Origin: Pannonibacter phragmitetus_B
GTDB taxonomy: Bacteria; Pseudomonadota; Alphaproteobacteria; Rhizobiales; Stappiaceae
Direction: 5' to 3'
DNA: 64,000 nucleotides
Assembly: GCF_050510895.1 (NCBI RefSeq)
Contig: NZ_JBNINT010000001.1
Coordinates: 1,860,001 to 1,924,000, forward strand
Part shown: in pieces, positions 60,772 to 64,000 of the stretch
How the letters are laid out: every line of letters begins with the position of its first letter
Position numbering within the stretch: position 1 is the first letter of the stretch
Position numbers and translations under genes: made by a program
Notes under the pieces: generated by a model
What the model was told of the DNA's origin: nothing
The model's input: the letters and a program-made list of their open reading frames with translations, nothing else
Database searches by the model: none

Positions 60772-62271
60772 TCAGCCTTCGTAGTGGTCACGTACCAGCT
60801 GGTCGAGCAGACGCACGCCAAAACCGGATGCCCAGCCCTGGCTGATCTCGTCCTTGACGGAGCCCATGGCCGTTCCCGCCACATCCAGATGCGCCCAGGG
60901 CACATCATTGACGAAGCGCTGCAGGAACTGGGCCGCCGTGATGGAGCCCGCCGTGCGGCCGCCGGTGTTCTTCACATCGGCATTCGGGGTGTCGATCAGC
61001 TTGTCATAGGCCTTGGACAGCGGCAGGCGCCAGACGCCTTCACCGGTCGTCTCTCCAGCGGCAAACAGGCGCTGTGCCAGTTCATCGTTGTTTGAGAAGA
61101 GGCCTGCGTTCTGGTTGCCAAGCGCAATGATGACAGCGCCGGTCAGGGTGGCGAGGTCGATCATGAACTTCGGCTTGAAGCGCTCCTGGGTGTACCAGAG
61201 TGCATCGGCCAGCACGAGGCGGCCTTCGGCGTCCGTGTTGAGGATCTCGATGGTGGTGCCGGACATGGCGCGCACGATGTCGCCGGGACGCTGGGCGTTG
61301 CCGTCGGGCATGTTCTCGACGAGTCCGATGATGCCGATGGCATTGACCTTGGCCTTGCGGGCAGCAAGAGCATGCATGAGACCGGTGACTGCAGCTGCGC
61401 CGCCCATGTCGCCCTTCATGTCTTCCATGCCTGCCGCCGGCTTGATGGAAATGCCGCCGGTGTCGAACACGACCCCCTTGCCAACAAAGGCAACCGGCGC
61501 CTCATCCTTCTTGCCACCATTCCAGCGCATGACGACGAGACGCGGCGGACGGACGGAACCCTGTGCCACGCCAAGAAGCGCGGCCATCTTCAGCTTCTTC
61601 ATTTCCTTTTCGGTGAGGATCTCAATTTCCACACCGAGCTTCTCGAGCTTTGCGGCACGGTCCGCAAACTCCACAGGGCCGAGCACATTGGCAGGCTCGT
61701 TGACGAGATCACGCGCCAGCAGCACACCGTCGCCAACAGCTTCGGCGTCGGCGAAGGCCTTCTTGGCAGCCTTGGACTCCGGACCGATGATGTTGAGTGT
61801 CAGCTCAACCGGCAGGCCATCCTCATCCTTCTTCGTCTTGTAGGCATCGAAGCTGTAGGAGCACAGCTTTGCTCCCAGCGCGAACTGGGCCGCAGCCGCT
61901 GCGCTGACTTCGCCGCCGCCGGGCAGCTCCAGATAGACAATGGCATCGGCAGCGCGCGCGCCTGCCAGCGCGGCCTGAACGGAACCGCCCAGCTTCAGCC
62001 AGTCAGTGTCTTGCATGTCTTCTGCTTTGCCGAGGCCAAAGACGAACAGACGGTCAAGATCAAGCCCACCGGGTGCTACGAGATCCAGCTTCGAGCCGCG
62101 TCTGCCCTTGAAGCCGCCTGCACTGGCCGCACGGGCAAGGCCACCCGGCAGAACATCCAGCAGTCCGGCAGCCAGCGGACCGGCGGTCAGAGAATCGTCA
62201 GCCAGAACGACAGCGGCAGGAGCCGGCGCAGCCGAAGCCTTGCCGAATTGGATTTTCGTAAGCTTGTTCAT
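60772..62271 (-). CDS. pepA: Leucyl aminopeptidase (cytosol aminopeptidase, M17)
   Basis: A di-metal hexameric aminopeptidase (499 aa). The M17 signature NTDAEGRLVLADAL (about residues 345-358) and the metal-binding GKGVVFDTGGISIKPAAGMEDMKGDMGGAAAV are intact. In enteric bacteria PepA also binds DNA in site-specific recombination; whether that holds here is unknown. Divergent from lptF across 210 nt that hold both promoters, as is common in alphaproteobacteria. Confidence 0.97.
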   Translation of the reverse strand: MNKLTKIQFGKASAAPAPAAVVLADDSLTAGPLAAGLLDVLPGGLARAASAGGFKGRRGSKLDLVAPGGLDLDRLFVFGLGKAEDMQDTDWLKLGGSVQAALAGARAADAIVYLELPGGGEVSAAAAAQFALGAKLCSYSFDAYKTKKDEDGLPVELTLNIIGPESKAAKKAFADAEAVGDGVLLARDLVNEPANVLGPVEFADRAAKLEKLGVEIEILTEKEMKKLKMAALLGVAQGSVRPPRLVVMRWNGGKKDEAPVAFVGKGVVFDTGGISIKPAAGMEDMKGDMGGAAAVTGLMHALAARKAKVNAIGIIGLVENMPDGNAQRPGDIVRAMSGTTIEILNTDAEGRLVLADALWYTQERFKPKFMIDLATLTGAVIIALGNQNAGLFSNNDELAQRLFAAGETTGEGVWRLPLSKAYDKLIDTPNADVKNTGGRTAGSITAAQFLQRFVNDVPWAHLDVAGTAMGSVKDEISQGWASGFGVRLLDQLVRDHYEG

Positions 62272-62481
62272 TTTTCCATCTTGGGTTCACCGGCCAGCGA
62301 AATGCCGGCCAGGATGCTGTAAATTCCAGCAATGTGGCCTGATATGCCTTGTGCAGCAAGCCTCTGCCGAATAAATCTGCAGGTGGGCAGTCAGTAGCAG
62401 GCCAGCCTCCGGTGGCATTCAAATGCCATATTCGGATAGAAGAGGTCTGCGGTCCAACCGCGTTGCAATCCGGCAGAGAGA

Positions 62482-63669
62482 ATGAAGACACTCGAACGTT
62501 ACATCATCCGCCGGTCCGTTTTCGTCTTCACGATGACACTTGCGGCCATGACAGGCGTTGTCTGGGCGACGCAGGCCCTGCGCCAGCTGGATCTGGTGAC
62601 GTCAAAGGGTCAGACCATCGTCCAGTTCATTTCGATCACGATGCTGGCGATGCCGTTTCTGGTGGTCATCGTGGCGCCCTTCGCGCTGATGATTGCCCTG
62701 ATCCTGGTTCTGAACGCCTTGTCGAGCGACAGCGAGCTGATTGTCATCAATGCCACCGGAGGTTCGCGCTTTCTGGTGCTCCGTCCGGTTCTCATTTTCT
62801 CGATTGGCATCTGTGTGCTGACAGGAGCCATGTCGCTCTACGTAGCGCCCGAAGGACTGGCACGGCTGCGCGATGAAATCACCCGTGTTCGCGTCGATCT
62901 CGTGGCCAACATCGTCAAGCCCGGCCGCTTCATATCCATGGCCGATGGCCTGACATTCCACATCCGCAACCGCTCTGGCGATGGTGCGCTGGACGGCCTC
63001 CTGCTGCATGACACCCGCGATCCGGCCACGATCTTCACCTATGAATCCGAGGTTGGGCACATTGTCGAAATGCAGGGCCTCACACTGCTGGTCATGCAGA
63101 ACGGCACAATCCAGCGCCGTCCGAAGACGAGCGGTGACATCTCGATTGTCCGTTTCCAGTCCTATGCCTTTGATCTGTCGAGCCTTGTTCCGGATGCTGC
63201 AGAGCCAGTCTACAAGGCAAGCGAACGTCCAACCTGGGCCTTGATCCACGACCCGGAGCCGGATGAATTCGCCCGCCTCTATCCTCTGCGCATCAAGGCG
63301 GAGCTGCATAACAGGTTCAGCCAGCCACTTTATGCCATCGCATTCGGCTTGATTGTCTTTGCGTTTCTGGGGCAGGCGCGCACGACCCGGCAGGACCGCG
63401 GGCTTGCCTTGCTTGGCGCACTTGCATGCTGCATCCTGCTGCGCACCGCGGGCTTTGGCGCGACATCTCTCGCTGGCAGTCAGGCTGCACTCATCGCCGC
63501 CTATTATATCGTGCCGCTGATTGGTATCATCCTACCCGCCTGGTTCATCCTCCAGTCAGACACGGGCGCTGCGCCGAAATGGCTTGCCAGACTGATCGAC
63601 CGGATCACCGACTTCAGCGAACGCACTCAGGCGAGGCTCGCTGGCCGCCGCATGTCGAAGGGAGCCTGA
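62482..63669 (+). CDS. lptF: Lipopolysaccharide export permease LptF
   Basis: An inner-membrane subunit of the LptB2FG transporter that extracts lipopolysaccharide for transport to the outer membrane. The 395-residue protein starts MKTLERYIIRRSVFVFTMTL, has three N-terminal helices, a periplasmic beta-jellyroll domain (about residues 100-270) and three C-terminal helices, with the family segments NALSSDSELIVINATGGSR and LHNRFSQPLYAIAFGLIVFAFLGQ. It is followed 5 nt later by lptG. Confidence 0.95.
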   Translation: MKTLERYIIRRSVFVFTMTLAAMTGVVWATQALRQLDLVTSKGQTIVQFISITMLAMPFLVVIVAPFALMIALILVLNALSSDSELIVINATGGSRFLVLRPVLIFSIGICVLTGAMSLYVAPEGLARLRDEITRVRVDLVANIVKPGRFISMADGLTFHIRNRSGDGALDGLLLHDTRDPATIFTYESEVGHIVEMQGLTLLVMQNGTIQRRPKTSGDISIVRFQSYAFDLSSLVPDAAEPVYKASERPTWALIHDPEPDEFARLYPLRIKAELHNRFSQPLYAIAFGLIVFAFLGQARTTRQDRGLALLGALACCILLRTAGFGATSLAGSQAALIAAYYIVPLIGIILPAWFILQSDTGAAPKWLARLIDRITDFSERTQARLAGRRMSKGA

Positions 63670-63674
63670 ACCTC

Positions 63675-64000
63675 ATGCTGGGAGCCACCCTCTCCTTCTA
63701 TTTCTCGCGGCGCTTTCTGAGGTCTATCCTGGGATTGTTCCTGCTCGCAGCGATCCTGATTTTCCTGTTCGACGTGCTGGAGCTCCTGCGCCGTGCTGGT
63801 GAGCAGGGAGATCTGTCAGTCCTGCGTGTCAGCATCATTTCGCTTCTGCGCGTGCCGCTCCTGCTGGAACAGGTCATTCCCTTTGCTGTCCTGTTCGGTG
63901 CGATTTCAGCCTTTGTCACCTTGAGCCGGGGGCTGGAACTGGTCGTGACCCGGGCCGCCGGCATTTCCGTCTGGCAGTTCGGCGCACCGGCAGCCATGGT
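63675..64000 (+). CDS. lptG: Lipopolysaccharide export permease LptG, cut by the window end
   Basis: The first 109 residues are visible: FYFSRRFLRSILGLFLLAAILIFLFDVLELLRR is TM1, and the loop and TM2 (VPLLLEQVIPFAVLFGAISAFVTLSRGLELVVTRAAGISV) match LptG. The gene runs off the end of the window. It partners with LptF in the LPS exporter. Confidence 0.93.
   Translation, partial: MLGATLSFYFSRRFLRSILGLFLLAAILIFLFDVLELLRRAGEQGDLSVLRVSIISLLRVPLLLEQVIPFAVLFGAISAFVTLSRGLELVVTRAAGISVWQFGAPAAM

Overview
The window is a GC-rich alphaproteobacterial chromosome segment, most likely from the Hyphomicrobiales (Rhizobiales). Pointers are a RirA-type iron control region (TGA-N9-TCA boxes) beside hmuSTUV, a phosphatidylcholine synthase, a membrane-bound cytochrome-type urate oxidase (PuuD), the carboxynorspermidine dehydrogenase/decarboxylase pair, and dispersed intergenic repeats that spuriously translate as 'ILGLVPRI'. 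A family such as Stappiaceae is possible but is a guess. There are no rRNA or tRNA genes, no CRISPR array and no recognisable insertion sequence.

Layout. 1-2.3 kb: two small membrane proteins and a low-GC patch with a broken DUF4238 gene. 2.3-3.4 kb: gene-free repeat block. 3.4-7.1 kb: gyrA and a marC-family gene. 7.1-11.4 kb: RND efflux pump and its adaptor. 11.5-14.6 kb: a large exported CHAT-domain (caspase-like) protein. 14.7-19.5 kb: TRAP transporter dctPQM, a DapA-family enzyme and an FCD-type GntR regulator. 19.5-26.9 kb: second FCD regulator and a divergent peptide ABC importer operon ending in an M20 peptidase. 27-28.7 kb: repeats, a PQQ-type sugar dehydrogenase and a small lipoprotein. 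28.7-38.1 kb: haem uptake locus, hmuSTUV leftward and receptor-orf-exbB-exbD-exbD-tonB rightward from a shared control region. 38.2-51.4 kb: purine catabolism block, all leftward except a tiny DUF1653 gene: lysR, hydroxyisourate hydrolase, xdhABC, a nucleoside-type ABC importer, puuD and uraD. 51.4-64 kb: quinone oxidoreductase, phosphatidylcholine synthase, DUF2182 protein, ubiH-like monooxygenase, carboxynorspermidine pair, holC, a 39-residue membrane peptide, paiB-like, pepA, lptF and the start of lptG.

How the genes work together. In the haem locus, TonB-ExbB-ExbD would energise the outer-membrane receptor, HmuT/U/V would carry haem to the cytoplasm, and HmuS would handle or degrade it. 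The purine block would import a nucleoside or purine, oxidise it to urate through Xdh, and carry urate to allantoin through PuuD, HiuH and UraD.

A striking property is that about fifteen genes are interrupted or altered by single-base indels, nearly all at runs of three to six identical bases and nearly all deletions. Restoring one base each time gives a full-length product of the normal family size. I read this mainly as residual sequencing or assembly error, not gene decay. I give gene spans across the shifts and name each shift site.
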